A DNA stretch of 64,000 nt from Berberis thunbergii (GCA_003290165.1 QNQO01000671.1:310001-374000); one strand, 5' to 3'. Shown: positions 25,039-38,068, counted from the first letter of the stretch. Made by a program: numbers and translations. The notes: generated from the letters alone by a model not told the origin.

Positions 25039-26664
25039 CTACAGGTTGGGGTTGTCTTTCAAGATGCTTTGATACACAGTGGGAATTTCCTTTTTATCGA
25101 CATTAGTGTTCAAGCCTCTTTGAGTATGTAGAACTACATGCCACCCGTCATTTGATTGATCTTTCGAATAAAATACCCCACTTGCTTCTTGAGCTAAAAT
25201 GAATGGATCCTCTTCCACCTTTCTTTTGTCTTTTAGCTTCGACAAGTTTACCATCTCATGGTTCCAAATTGGGTCCACTTTATATGCATTTTTCTTATCT
25301 TCCACTTTGACCCAATCACAATAGAAGACAATTTCTTTGAAATTTATGTAGTCTAGCACAAGTATGTCTCTAACAACTCCATACCATTTGACTAGTTGGT
25401 CCTTTGGCCTCTTATCTTTCTTACTAGCAACAAAATGAGCAATGGCATCCATGGAGACACCACTATCTTGTGTCACCAAACATTCATCCAAAGAACTTGT
25501 CGCAAATGTGAAACCATTTACACAATATTTTGGATGTCGGGTTGCCAAAAATTGTGGACCATTGGCTAACCTCCAAAGTGTGGTATTTGTTTCCCCAGCC
25601 TTCTCCAACTACATTGTAAAACAAATCATCTTATAACTGAAATCTGAAAAAAAAATTATATATGTATATATATATGAATAAATACACATTATAAAATACC
25701 TCATTACACAACCAAGGAATAAAATCTGTAGCTTTCTCAACATTTTTCCTTGACCCTTTTTTTTTTTACTTTGTGTAGCCAACTCCATGCAATATTCATT
25801 GTATTTTCTGCACAAGTTATCATATTATCATAATTCTATATTTCTAGTTATAAAAAAGACTAAAATATTATATATCTTACTCTTCCCAATCACTCGAATC
25901 AGCAAGTGCGTTGAAAACCCATCTTCGAGCTTGTTTAAATTGTACATTATTTAGCATATAGTTTTTTCCTTTATCCAATGGATTTTCATCGGCATACTCA
26001 TCATCTACATCAAACCACTCTTCTTGACCGTGTTTGTGAGTTCCAAACCGTGGCTTTGCCATATACTCCATGCAGTATGTAACAGATTCATCTACAAAGT
26101 ATGATTCTGCTATTGATCATTCTATGTATCTGAAATTTTTAGCATAGTCTTTGTATCGTTTCATTAACCTATCAATCATAAATAAAATGATAAATTAGTA
26201 TATAATATAATAAGATAACATGATGACGTGCACTAAAATTAGAAAAATTATTTACCGCTCAAAGGGATACATCCATCGATATCGAATTGGACCACCAAGC
26301 ATCGCTTCCTCGGTTAGATGAGCCATGCAATGCACACTTATTACAAATAATGAAGGTGAAAACTCCTTTCAAGGACACACATTGCCTCAATCACACCTTT
26401 GTGTGCCAACTGAAGATCTGTTTTGTTGATCACTTTAGCACATAAGATATTAAAGAATAAGCTAATTCTTTGAATAGCAATTATTAAATCTTTATCCTTC
26501 TTGTCATTAAAAACATGTCTAAGCAAAACTGTAAGTAAATGTTGCATAATGACATGGTAATCATGTGACTTTAGTCCTCTTAGCTCCAGGGGATTGCCAA
26601 GAACGCAATTACTCAACTTGGATGAAAATCCACTCGGCAATTTCAACTCTTTTAGTGTATTCAT
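25039..26664 (-). pseudogene. CACTA-1 transposase, DUF4218 and DUF4216 regions
   Basis: 26664-26341 reads LKSHDYHVIMQHLLTVLLR and LFFNILCAKVI, the DUF4218 opening. About 26330-26260 continues with CMAHLTEEAMLGGPIRYRWM then YPFER in another frame, the classical end of that domain. 26071-25877 has the linking segment with charged residues. 25608-25039 (189 codons) reads VKWYGVVRDILVLDYINFKE then IVFYCDWVKV and PFILAQEASGVFYSKDQ, which is DUF4216. These domains normally follow the TNP2 catalytic core in plant CACTA transposases. Frame changes between the pieces indicate decay, though some gaps could be introns. Confidence 0.85.
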
Positions 26665-28645
26665 AAATACTTTTTTTCTTTCTTGGTCAAGGAAAATGAT
26701 GCTTTTGGCATTGAAGTTTTTCCCATTTCATTGTCATGGCTCAACCAATATCTCTTATGAGTTCCCATGTCTTCCATATCTTTTCGAGCATTCTCACCAT
26801 CCTTTGTTTTCTTAGAGACATTCAACAATATGTTCAATAAGTGTTCAATGACATTCTTTTCAGTATGCATCACATCAATATTATGTCGTAGCTCAACAAA
26901 CTTTCAGTACGGCAAATCAAATAAAATGGACCTTCTAGACCATGGTGGCACAATGTTATTGGTTGGTTCATCATTGACATTATCATTATCAACCATATTC
27001 TTGCGCTTTTGCCCACTAACCCTACCTTGTGTAGAACTACCTTCCAAAATTTCCACTATCCTTCGTTCAACTTCTTCGCCAGATAACCGTCGTGGAGCAC
27101 GACGATGTTCAACATCTTTGTTGAATCCCTTGTCATCTCTAAACTTGTGTTTTGTAGGCAAAAAACGTCGATGCCCTCTATAGCATATCTTCCGACTGTT
27201 TGAAAGACGTTCAGATTCTACATCATCAACACAAATAGGGCATGCATTATAACCATGAAAATTACAACCAGCTAGAGTCCCATAAGCAGGAAAGTCATGG
27301 ATACCCCAAAACAACATTGCTTTCAACCGAAAATTGCTTTTAGTACACACATCCCTAGTTGAAACACCATCTGCCCACAATTCCTTCAACTTTTCTACTA
27401 ATGGCTCCAAGTAAACATCAATATTCTTTCCGGGTGCTTTTGGCCCTGATATTAACAAGGTTAACAAACAAAACTCCTTTTTCATGCATTAAGAAGGTGG
27501 AAGATTCAAATGTGCTATTATTACTTGCCAACAACTATAAGCATTACTTAGATTTTCACGTGGGCTAAAACCATCAGTCGATATTGCAAGTCTCAAATTC
27601 CTACTATCAGAGGCAAACTCTGGCCATCTCATATTTGTTAAAGTCCACTGTGTTGAATCACATGGATGTCTCATCAAATTCCCATCTGAACAAGCATCCT
27701 TGTGCAGAGTCATTGCTTCACCAATCCACGGTATGCTAAAAATCTTTTCAACCTTGGAATCAATGGAAAATACTTTACAACCTTTTTAGCTTCTTTCCTG
27801 TATACCTTGCTGGAGTCGTTGTCATCGACATCCACATAAACCTTATACCTACCAGAACCACATTTTGGACAACCAACCCGACCCTCATATTCTTTCCAAT
27901 AGAGTATGCATCCATTGGCACATGCATGTATTGTCTTACATTCCATCCCCATATATTTAATTGTGTTTTTCATGTTTGGGTAGTTATTTAGCAAATTACA
28001 ATCATTCAGCAATAGGGTTTTTAGCCATTTTAACAACATCGTCACACTATTACCACTCCAACTAAAACGAGTCTTGAAATTCTGTAATTCAATAATGGTG
28101 GACAACATGGTCTTATCCTTAGGACACCCATTGTACAAAGGCACAGTCACTTTTTCCTTATACTTTTGATACTTCTTGTTCATAACTGTCTCAGGTTCAC
28201 GAGAAAGTTCCGTTCCACCTTCTGGATTACGGCCAAAACATTCTTCGACGGTGTCATTCAAGTCATTTATCCCATCATCAGCCTCCACAGTTTGCATGTT
28301 GAGGAATACATCATCAACTAGCTCGCTCATCCTAGGATATTCACAGACATCATCAGGTTCAACCACTTCTGTCATAGGTACACCAATCACATGCTTGTTT
28401 ATATTCTCTCCATGATGTATCCATGTGACATAATTGGTATCAATGCCATGGCTTAACAAATGAACACCTATGTCGTCAACACTAATGTTTCCCCTCGAGT
28501 TCCTACATCGAACACATGGGCAAGGAAAAAAACTCTCTCCATTTGCATTATCCTCAACAAACTGTTGGAATTGTCTAACGCCGTTTATATACATTGCACT
28601 TCCCCGTTTGTTCATCCATGACTTATCTAAAGGAATTGTTGACAT
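26661..28645 (-). pseudogene. CACTA-1 TNP2-type transposase, N-terminal and catalytic region
   Basis: The start at 28645 reads MSTIPLDKSWMNKRGSAMYI, with FPCPCVRCRN following: the Transpos_assoc domain. The next part reads PLYNGCPKDKTMLSTIIELQ, KYMGMECKTIHACANGCILY and VGCPKCGSGRYKV (a Cys-rich finger-like element), ending YFPLIPRLKRF at 27720. A frameshift follows. The catalytic core continues at 27713 with MRHPCDSTQWTL, LAISTDGFSPRENLS (the DG motif). After an in-frame stop it resumes at 27485 with GPKAPGKNIDVYLEPLVEKL and GIHDFPAYGTLAGC, then HRRFLPTKHKFR. The end is NIDVMHTEKNVIEHLLNILL (26900-26820). The domain order is that of full-length TNP2. At least two frameshifts and one stop make this copy non-functional. 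Confidence 0.9.
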
Positions 28646-31600
28646 TTCTACACAAAAAAATTAAAAGATTAACTTTAGTCATTGACCAAAGGAATCTAAA
28701 TTGCTAAATTGCTTGAAAATCATTGACCAATCTAATGAACTTCAATTCATCTAGTTGTGCTGTTGTATTTGTTATGGTACCCTATACAATGTTTCATTGA
28801 CCTTCTTTCTATATTCCCAATCCAACTCAATTACTTGAGTTACATTGGATCTCCTATCCAAACTAATCGTTTCTAAAATACCACAATCATGCTTATTGCT
28901 GATCTTAGAAAAAACAAAATAAAAATATATAAGGACAAACTAACAAAGTACAAAACTACAACTGATCTTAGATAATGGATTGGAGCAGAGAAGACTATAA
29001 TCTGATCCAGATGTCTTTTCATCTTATATATGGAGAGCCAACGGTGCAGTCATGATGGGCATGCAAGCCATTGCTCTCAAACATCATTAGACTAAAGTCA
29101 TGTGGTTTTATGATCAGTAACATGTAACCAGTGCTGAACATGAGAGCTCTTGTAGCTCATCAACATAATAAGGATGTTTTGGTTTGACCTCTGATATATA
29201 AATATGGTTTGATAACTTCAAAAAAAAATAGTACGACCGTATCTTTAAAAAAATGCATGGTATAGAAGCTAAATCATGCATTCTTAAACTTCAATGTGGG
29301 CAAATAATTGTTGATCTAAGCTGAATCAAATATCAATCGAGGAGGAGTAAATGGCTCATTTTCTCTCTGGCATCATGCCTTGAATACCCACCCCTTTGAG
29401 AAACAAATACAGTTGGAGAAACAAAAATGCATGGTATAGAAGCTAAATCATGCAGTCTTGCAACCAAAGTTTGCCTCAAGGATTTAAAAGAGGGAAAACA
29501 AAATAAAGATTGTAAAGGGGTTTTAGTGACATTGCAGACTATGAGTTCTTCACCATTATCGTACATCTCATCCAGTTTTGGTGTACGTAGGCAACCTTCC
29601 AAACCATGAAAGACTTTGGTGTTTCTTGTCAAGTGATTTTCTACTTTGTTCTTCTCACAACACTCTGAATGCATCCAAGGAACTCTTAAGTTAATCAAAT
29701 CAATATAGACTGGGGTTTAAATGTTGTATAATCTGTTTGTGCACAACTTTTCATGATGAGAAATGAAAACTATCTCCACAACCCAGATAGGTGGAAGTTC
29801 CCTACTAAAGGTAAACAATGCATGGCAAGCAATGGCAATCTGTTGAGCATGGAGATCAGTGTTTTCTTTTCTATAAATGATTTGATGAATAAGTAAGAGT
29901 TGATATGAGGATTAGAAGAGCTAGTACAACATAATCAACTTTGTCAGTTAAGTAGCTTTAGATCATACTTAATATCATTACTTTATAATATAGCAATAAA
30001 GAAGAAAAAAATGCAATGTAAAGAACCAAATCAAGAATAATAAGGTTGTCAAACCATAAATCATGCCTTTGAAAAATTCCTTGAATGCAAGTATTATTTT
30101 CAGCACAGGACTTGCATGACAAGCTGAATGGAAAAATGTAGCCAAAGACAACTTGCCAACTTCACTTACTGATCCACTCTTCATAGATTCAAAGAATATT
30201 AGAGAAGCCCATAAAAAGTTGTCAGCAAGTCATCCTTGGTTGCACCATACATTCTGAGCCTACATGCAAGGCCATAGCTGAGAATGACCAAAAAGAAAAA
30301 GAGATGAAATGAAGAACAAAGAGATGAGTGGTTGACTTGAGTATAAGGGTAGGGACAGTCATAATAACATTGTTCTGAAAGCCCATTTAATTAATTACTC
30401 GTTCATCAAATTACCCTGCTCATCTCCTAACTCAGTTAATTAAGTTAAGCAACCTAGCTACCAATCTTGAAGAAGAAAATAATAACAATAATAATAATTG
30501 AAGATCACACACATCTCCTGATGAGTACAAACCTAGCTAATTACATTCACAAGTAACTGATCTCATTAAAAACAAGCTCAACCCAACATTTTAAGTTCTC
30601 AATAGCTAAATCACCAAAAATCAACTCTACAACTTAGGTTGGTTTGTTGCCAATGAGATAATGTGTCCAAAGAAGCTAAAAAAAAGCAAATTGTACTCTT
30701 AACGATGGAACCTCCTATGGTTGTCCTAATTAAATGTTGAGACCAGCTGTGGTTAGGCTTTGGGAATGAATCACGATGTTGTTTAATTTCATTCTTGTAC
30801 TAGTCATCTTTATTTATTTATATTCATTCTTTTGATTATATCTATGGAAACTCGTTCATAACCCAGTAAATTATGATTACTACACTGATGACCAAAAACA
30901 AAATAAAATTGAGAGATAATAGGGAGTGGCATCTTGCATTTCCTTATAACTTGGTCGAAGCTAGAGGTAATCTAATGATGATACAATTAAACTGTAAGAA
31001 ACCACAAAATCCAAAGAGTTGAGTACTCACGAGCAAGAACTTCTGTTTTTTTATCAAGCTTCCTCGTGTTCAAAGTATTGCCACTGGAGGCAGCCTTGTT
31101 TGTTCCTGCTGTAGTTGGAAGATAGACAATAAAGCAACATTATCATTAGCATGAACAAAACAGAATTTGTGGACCAACATACATATTAACATTTTGTTTT
31201 AAAATGCACATTACAAGTTGAAATTATCCATTAAAGCTTCCTTGTAGGAGCAAAGCTAGTCTAGATACCAACATTTGTATGTAAATCATATAGCAATGAC
31301 TTACTTCTAAATAAAACCCTAATTATATCATTTGTATGTAAATCCCAGAGATGTATTTCCTGGTTTCAAATTATATCAAAAATTTCATACAAAAATTAAA
31401 GATTCAAAAAATTAAATTATATCAGGAATTTATTAGGCATACGGTTTTGAGCCCTAGAGATTCAAACCCTAATTTCAAAAAACCTCTAAATAAAACCTAC
31501 AGATTTAAAAACAATTCAGGAACCCTAGAGATTCAAAACCTCTAAATAAAAAAACTCTACATCCAGGAACCCTAATTTCATCAAAAATAAAACAGAGAGA
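28646..31600. other. CACTA-1, upstream of the transposase; no recognised gene
   Basis: This is where promoter and leader sequences of the minus-strand transposase, or a second small transposase gene, would be expected. An exon-like minus-strand piece at 31030-31110 reads GTNKAASSGNTLNTRKLDKK. Frames at 29333-29698 and 29978-30184 show no family features. A TNPA-type partner could not be recognised. Confidence 0.4.
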
Positions 31601-31659
31601 GAGTACCTGTACGAGAGAATGGTTGCAGTGGCTGATCGATTTTGAAGACGCCGAGTACT

Positions 31660-32156
31660 AAGGGGGAAGACCAGGGAAGGAGGGGAGGAGGGAAGTCGAG
31701 GAAGGGAGCAGGGAAGGAGACGGTCGATGTAAGTCGAGGGATGGAAGTCAGTCGAGGGAAGTCGATGGAAGTCGAGGGAAAGAGCAAGTTTGTGGAGGGG
31801 AGGGAAGGTTTGTCGATGGAAGTCGAGTGGAGGGAAGGTCGAGCGCCAAAATAGCCCGCCCAATTTTTTTTTCAGCTTTTCATGTAGCCACGGTTTTGAG
31901 CCGTTGCTAGAACTAGCCACTGTTTAGAACCGTTGCTAAATTTTTTTTTGCAACGGTTTTGAGCCGTTGCTACTAATAGCCACAGTTTTTTGCCGTGCCA
32001 AATATAACAACGGTTTTAAGCCGTGGTCAGGGTTTTTTTTACCCACGATTTTAAGCCATTGGTACCTATAGCTACGGTTTTTGGTCGTGGCAAATAAACC
32101 AACGGTATAGAACCGTGGCCAGCTCGACATAGCTAAATTGGCCTTTTGGTGTAGTG
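31660..32156. repeat. CACTA-1 right subterminal region and TIR
   Basis: A purine-rich block (GGGAAGGAGGGGAGGAGGGAAG, 31672 on) is followed by a dyad repeat array (31885-32125) and the terminus TTTTGGTGTAGTG. The same order and wording occur at the right end of CACTA-3 (63290-63953), including the junction GAGCGCCAAAATAGCCCGCC. Confidence 0.85.
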
Positions 32157-32245
32157 TTTTAGACACACCATCAACGTACAACCTTATCTTGGAAAGACCA
32201 TGGTTCCACTAGATGGAAGCAATAGTCTCCACCCTTCACTAGTGT
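32157..32245 (+). pseudogene. retropepsin-like protease of retrotransposon B, 3' part
   Basis: Joined across CACTA-1, the frame continues as DTPSTYNLILERPWFH, a stop, then MEAIVSTLH. The D-PS-YN-ILGRPW-H pattern is the C-terminal signature of plant Ty3/gypsy proteases. Degraded continuation may extend to about 32600. No reverse transcriptase follows, where an autonomous relative would have one. Confidence 0.75.
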
Positions 32246-34210
32246 GTTAAGTATACTGCTAACCACTCCGAAGAGACAATACGTGGAGACCAACGTACAT
32301 CATGAGGTTGCCAGTACATTACCCTGTAACTAATAAAGTGCTCTCAGATCCAACCGAGTCTCGTAGAGCAGCCTAAGCCAGTGCTAGGTCGAGTGATAAC
32401 GGAAGCACCACAATCAAGTTGTACAAGAGCAATCTCCTTTTCAGTCAAGCAGAACGAAGAGGTCGAGGCAAACTGGACATAACCCATCGACATTCAATTG
32501 ATACAAAGATTAACCCCTCTGCAAGGTTTACTCTTCAGTAACCTCTGAAATGCCTGCAAATCTTGACAGTCCATTGAGAACACTAACGATTCGCAAAGGC
32601 CATCCGAGTTCAAATCAGGGCCAGGATCAAGCTTTCTATTTCATTAGTTAGTTTGTTTTGATTGTTTATTTGCTTTTCCATAATCAATGTAGAGTGTTAG
32701 TTCTTAAAGACTTATGTGATTTGCAATCATTTAAGAAGTAAAGAAAGGATTACAAAAACAAACTCTATTGATTACTGGAAAGATGTAACAACAAGCGCCT
32801 AAAGGTGGATACAAAAGACTACATACTACAAGCAATTAAACTCAGTGCGACGTAAAGTAAAGACTCGCTTAGACGATCTAACTACGTAAAGGTATTCGAG
32901 AAGACTGGAATGAGGAAGAACAACATGAAAATATCTTGTTTAACACTTCCACGGTCATACCCCTCAAATATGGTCTGAGATGTAACCAAATCGGCAACTA
33001 GGAGCATCGCCAAAGTTTACGGCCAACTCACAAGCTTGACCCGATTGATCAAATGAACTTGAGATAAGTATCAGGTAGACGTGAAACGCATGCACTGTCC
33101 CACGACAGAAAATACAGGAACATTTGAGAGTCGATGGCCCACTTCGACATGCCATGTCCAATTCCACCCCAACCCGGATGTCAACTTCCAGCGCAAGGTG
33201 AGGCGACAGAGCTAATCGATAGGCACCAACACATGAACGACATATTCTTCCCTTCAAAGATAGTGCGTACTTCTTTTTCGTGAGATGAGAAGAAATTACG
33301 AGATCTCGGCAGATCAACTACGTGCCCACTTAGAACAGGTAACCATGCATGACGACAATTATGATCATGCCTGAACGGTGCCAATGTCATAACATTCGAA
33401 GACTCCATTGCTGGAGATCTCTCTTCCACCTTTTGAAAACCCAAAACATTTTCTACTAACATGAACATTATAAGAAATACGCTTTGCAAAAAATAGTGCC
33501 AACAATGATGGAAGAACACCATTATATAGACATGATGGTTCGCCAAACGAGCACCCTAGCATTAACTGTCAAGCATTGAATACCGTATGGAAAATGAAGA
33601 GACGACGGTTCCAAAGGAAACTGCGCAGACCATGTTCGTTCAATTAATGGCGTTGTATGCCCCATCAATTGAGGGGGAGTAACCGATACTCAATCGTCCT
33701 ATAGCTTACACCCTACACGTGTCACCGTGCGATCTATGTCGAACAAGTAGCGCAATCGTACAGGAAACCCTAACTCTTCCTCTGCAGCCCCAAAGGCTCT
33801 GCCCACCGTTCAAACAATATTCTGATACATGTTTAGCACAAACACAAATCCAAATCAGCTTTGACGCTTAGATCATACCAACGGATCGCTGTTTGATTTA
33901 AGGTAATGTTGTCCACACAGTGCACGACACTAACGAAGATGCGTTCGCACTCCCTCAGACGGGCATAACCTCTCTCCAACTGAGCAATAGCCAAAGCTGA
34001 TGATGACGTCTTGTGGTACGTTTTGACACCTAATCCGCCCAGCACGGATTCCAATTATTTAGGAAATGGGAGTTTAATCAGTGCTATCACGCCTAGTAAC
34101 GACGACTCGCCAGGGATTGTTGCCCCTTCATTGTCAATGATTGTCGAACCTGATCAGGTAAGCCTAGCCGGTGACGACTGATAACAAAAGGGTCTGATCA
34201 AAGCCCAGAC
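32246..34210. other. retrotransposon B internal region after protease, no pol found
   Basis: No frame shows reverse transcriptase (YxDD), RNase H or integrase motifs. A second polypurine-like tract, TTGAGGGGGAGTAACC, lies at 33668-33684. It is followed by CCTACACGTGTCACC, which resembles LTR wording. Minus-strand frames at 32964-33546 lack recognisable family features. The region may be an extended non-coding spacer or a fragment of a related element. Confidence 0.45.
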
Positions 34211-34790
34211 CTGTATCCCCACTGCGCGGGTGTAGATGGTTTGGAAAGTGGAAGCCTAGTCAGTCCCGAACTGATTCCAACGGCTGGACACCTAACCACT
34301 GTTTTCCAGCATGATCGCCAAATTGCCAGCCATTGACTTGTAGCTCCACTGAGCGAGTGTAGATAGTCTAGAAGGTGAGAGCCTAGTCAGTCGTGAGCTG
34401 ATTTCGACGGCTCTCCACGGGGCTACTGCTTTTCAGCGTGGTCGCCGAAAACTCCCAAATTTGTAGCCCGATGTGGACAGCTGGAGATGATTTGGAAGGT
34501 GGTAGCCTAGTCAGTCCCGAACTAATTTTGATGGCTATGAATGGGACCACTGTTTTTCAGCTTGATCGCCGAACCTCTATGACTCAAAGTTGTAGCCACC
34601 ACCGCACGGGTGTAGATGGTTCGAAAGGTGGGAGACATGTCAGTCACTGACTGATGTCGACGGCTCGCCACGGGACTACTGCTATTCAGTGTAGTCGTCA
34701 AATCCTTACACCTGATCCTGTAGTCCACATTGTTCGAACATAGATGGTTCGAAAAGTGGGAGCCCCAAGCAGCTCTCCACATGCAACCGT
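34211..34790. repeat. tandem repeat of about 126 bp (4.6 copies) inside retrotransposon B
   Basis: Units begin near 34212, 34337, 34461, 34590 and 34718, each opening with a CTTGTAGC-CCAC type phrase and containing GTAGATGGTT, GAAGGTGGGAGCCTAGTCAG, CTGAT--CGACGGCT and CACTG-TTTTCAGC. The units differ by scattered substitutions. Tandem repeats in the non-coding 3' part are common in Tat/Ogre-type elements. The repeat yields spurious frames on both strands. Confidence 0.75.
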
Positions 34791-35429
34791 TCTCTTACAA
34801 AACAACGTATCCATCGCGTATCCACATAGATGGTTCAAATGGACTGACATCCTATTAATAACAAAAACAACTCGCGCCGACAGATAGATCATCCGGCTAG
34901 TGCCCAAATAAATGCTACATAGTGTGTTAGTCCGAGCTTACGACACCTGACTCGGTACAAACGCTCCATCGCGTATGCTCGACTATCACAAGTCTCCTAT
35001 AGCAGCAACTGTAGCCAACCAATCAAACAAGCAAGGCAAGCCTCCGCAGCCTACCTCGAGGACAAGACAACAGCCTGGGCAAACCAACCCTAGGCTGAAC
35101 TGTCAGTAACATGCTCGCCACCGAACATGACTATGCAACAGTGACTCTGAGTCATTCACAATGAAAACGGTCAAGCTCTTAGTAGTAAATAGACCACTCA
35201 ACATCCTAATGATTCAACCAACCTATGCCAAAGCAATACGACAAGGCAAAACGAAAAACATAGAATAGAGGCGACGAGCACAAAACATGTAAAACTGTTT
35301 TCATTAACGGTCGAACAAAATGAGTATAGAATACAGAGTTCACTTCTTATTAGGAGAAGGTACAAAAACAAAAGAGCTAAGCTTAGTGGGGGAAGGACTG
35401 GGAGTCGCGTCCACATGCACTACGTCCTA

Positions 35430-37960
35430 AGCATCTGGGTCAAAACTTTCCTCCTTGTCCGATGACGCAAAGGCAACAAACAAGTCTACATATAACATCT
35501 TCTTATAACGGCGGAAATCTCACTCTGGATGCTCTTCTTTCATCAGCGCCAATAGCTCTAGCCTGCCGTGAACGACCCAATGGAACTCGCATTTGCCTTC
35601 TTCCTGCAGAAGTTGTTCCTCTCGCGCCTTTGCATTAGCAAGTTCACGCTCCAACAACTTCAACTTGTTAGTCAGCGCGTCAACCTGAGACTGCTATGTG
35701 GCCAATCTACTCTTCGCAACACTAAGCTCATGTCATTCCAATTCGAGCAGGTCCTCGACCTTCCTTGTCTCTCATGCATTGAACTCTGCATCAGATTCCA
35801 ATTGTTGTTTCTGAGCAGCTCGATCAGTCTCTTTCGAAGCATTATTTTTAGCAAAAGACCGCAGTTTAGAACGTGCTTCAGCCACAGCTTTCTACAGCCT
35901 CCGCGTATCGGCAAACCCGGTTCAACTTCAAATTGAGTCTGTTTCTCTCAAACACCTGCCTCTGCCAGCTCACGCTCAAGGGCTTTTAGACAAGCCCTCT
36001 GAGTCCCGGCAACCACGGCTGACTGTCCCAACCCTTTTTCTTCAACCTGCTTTTGTAATCACTCTATGTGCGAGAAGACACACTCCATGGTGTATACCCT
36101 CTAACGAGCGGCCTCGACTTCCGATCCAGGAACAACCACCTGGCTCAAGTGAGATGTACCCTGCGTAAGGTACTTTCAACCCTTATCCATACACCCTTTT
36201 AGCGTATCCTCCTCGGGTTTCAGAGTGCAATCCATTCCAGATGTAACACCTGTTTATATGCTTCCTTGAAACATACTCCACATCAACCTCTTGGTGCCAG
36301 ACCTAAGTGTTCATCCTTACCAAGTCAGGTGAAAACAGGATAATTCGCGCATCCGGATAAAGCTTTCCCGGATCAAGAATCATGCCTGTACCACACTTCG
36401 TAGTTGCCACTATTCCCAAGCTCTCATCTATGACCTTTAGCATATCATGAACGTGCGATACGACCTGACGGGATCCGAAGGTGGAGGAAGCAAATTATCC
36501 AAAAAACCCTCCCACACTTCGAGTTGTGGCCAGGAATGAGATGGTGAACAATGCAGACTACAAGAAACTTGGCTCGTGCCACCACGACCACTAACAGATA
36601 GCTCACCAATGGGGCGATCAGATTCCACAACCTCAGGTAGATCTTCACAGAAGTCTTCTTTTGGAATGGTTCCGTGCAAATCAACACGGAAAAAGCCGCC
36701 ATTACAACCCGTACCAGCCACTCATTCAAAGATTCGGCCTGTGCCTCACTAAGATTCGACCTGTCTTCCACCCCTGCAACCCGCAGATAATCTTTCTCCC
36801 AGCTGGATACATCAGTCTCTGCCAGGAAGGGCCTGTCAGACTAGCACTCTTTTCTCGCTGGAGCAGGTCGTGCTGAAGGCGACTCAGTTCCGACACAAGA
36901 CCTCTTCAAACTCACGAACGAGGCAAGCATCTCAGACGACTTCTCCATGTCAGATAGAATATGAGCTTTGGCCCCAACAATATTCTTCTTCCTAGACGGG
37001 GCCCCATTTTCAAGCTTAATCCATGATGTTTGGTACAAAGTGGGGGCTACGTGCTAGTTGTCCAACAGCCCATTACAGATTAAGTTGTGGACGCTTATAA
37101 TATCCACAACATTCCTTGTTGACAAGCCGCAAAATGTCTCCATAGTATTTTGTTCCTCTAGGGTAAGGGGAGTAGTAGGAAATCGTCCTGCGAAGAAACA
37201 CCATTAACGGTTAGCCAACCTGCAATCAAGCACAAGAGAGTCAAGAGAAAAAGTTACACTTACGAAGCGGCCTGAACTCTCGTTCGAGCGAACGATCCTT
37301 GAACCGGAATTACTTTGAATTCGCAGAGACCGAGAAACAATATGTTTGCCAAAACTTAAAGTCATCTAGCAAAATCGTGAAATAGGTCGGTGATGTCATC
37401 TTACAGACAACATTATCCTTCAACTGAGGAGAAGTCAACAACTGGATTATCTGTAGAGTCACGTGGATGTAATCCTCCTTTGCCCTGATCAGAATGAGGA
37501 GGATAATCCTATATCCATTAGGCCCCAATTGAGCTAGAGGAATCCCAATGAGGTCTAAGAATTCCTAAATCCCGTCTAGAATGGGAAAATGCACTCCAGT
37601 TTGAAACATCTCACGATGCAAGCAGATGAACCCCGCTGGTGGTGACACTGGTGTCTGGTCACTCTTGAGGGCGTACAATGGTAGGTCCTTAGGGACCCAA
37701 ACTTTGTACGGATTTCATCAAGCCCCGGCTCGAAAGCAACATGTCTTAAAACTCTAAGCCCTTTGCCAAGGTTACGTCATCAAGAAGGTCTTGTTGAGCC
37801 TTGAAAACGACGAACAATCTTTTCCAAATCAAAAGATGAACAAACAATATCTTCAAAAGCAAAGAAAATAAAAGAGTCAGACTCCGCACTACGAATGACC
37901 TAAATAGGGATTACGTTCCTGCCTATTTTATGCTGAACCGATGCACGTTCAATTAATGTT
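35430..37960 (-). pseudogene. antisense ORF of element B (PF04195-like domain plus coiled coil), decayed
   Basis: Read on the minus strand, 37528-37310 gives GPNGYRIILLILIRAKEDYI and DDFKFWQTYCFSVSA. This is collinear with VPSGFKILLVILKRAHNAG of element A. Downstream at 37038-36437 lie pieces with SWIKLENGAPSRKK and ESLNEWLVRVVMAAF. At 35914-35430 there are charged, helical, coiled-coil-like segments ending in GRLELLALMKEEHPE, which corresponds to RGRLELLELIRGKHP in A. Several frameshifts interrupt it. The polypurine tract and 3' LTR follow on the plus strand. Its opposite polarity to gag is shared with elements A and C. Confidence 0.6.
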
Positions 37961-38052
37961 GCGCGCGGCTCAAGCAACGATTCATACTCAATCATCATAA
38001 GCTACGTATCTTTTCAAGAGATGACTTAGCGAACCGATGTGACGACCCACTA

Positions 38053-38068
38053 ACTTAGGCGGAGTAGC
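38053..38068 (+). promoter_or_regulatory. polypurine tract of retrotransposon B
   Basis: ACTTAGGCGGAGTAGC lies immediately upstream of the 3' LTR start TGATGATACA. It matches the tract of element A (ACTTGGGGAAGTAGC) and the inverted tract of element C. Confidence 0.65.

Larger units (their letters stand above)
13512..32156. mobile_element. CACTA-1 (En/Spm-type), 18.6 kb, carries transposase and captured host fragments
   Basis: The termini are CACTACACCAAAA at 13512 and its complement TTTTGGTGTAGTG ending at 32156. The target duplication is TTT (13509-13511 and 32157-32159). Both ends carry arrays of dyad-symmetric GCAACGGTTTTAAACCGTTGC-type subterminal repeats. The minus strand from about 28645 to 23317 encodes a decayed TNP2/Ptta transposase. 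The rest contains fragments of host genes (kinesin KCA-like, FAAH-like amidase) and exon-like pieces I could not name. The insertion disrupts the protease of element B, so it is younger than B. Confidence 0.93.

Noticed and set aside
30760..31030. Helitron search in the gene-fragment-rich regions
   Set aside because: Fragment capture suggested Helitrons, but the CACTA termini with TSDs explain the boundaries and no RepHel protein or CTRR hairpin end was seen.
31780..31920. Frame starting MASSSNGSKPWLHEK, present in both CACTA-1 and CACTA-3
   Set aside because: It lies in subterminal repeats that are conserved as DNA in both elements; its apparent protein conservation follows from that.
34522..34907. 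Frames across the 126-bp repeat
   Set aside because: Product of the tandem repeat units, with no protein similarity.
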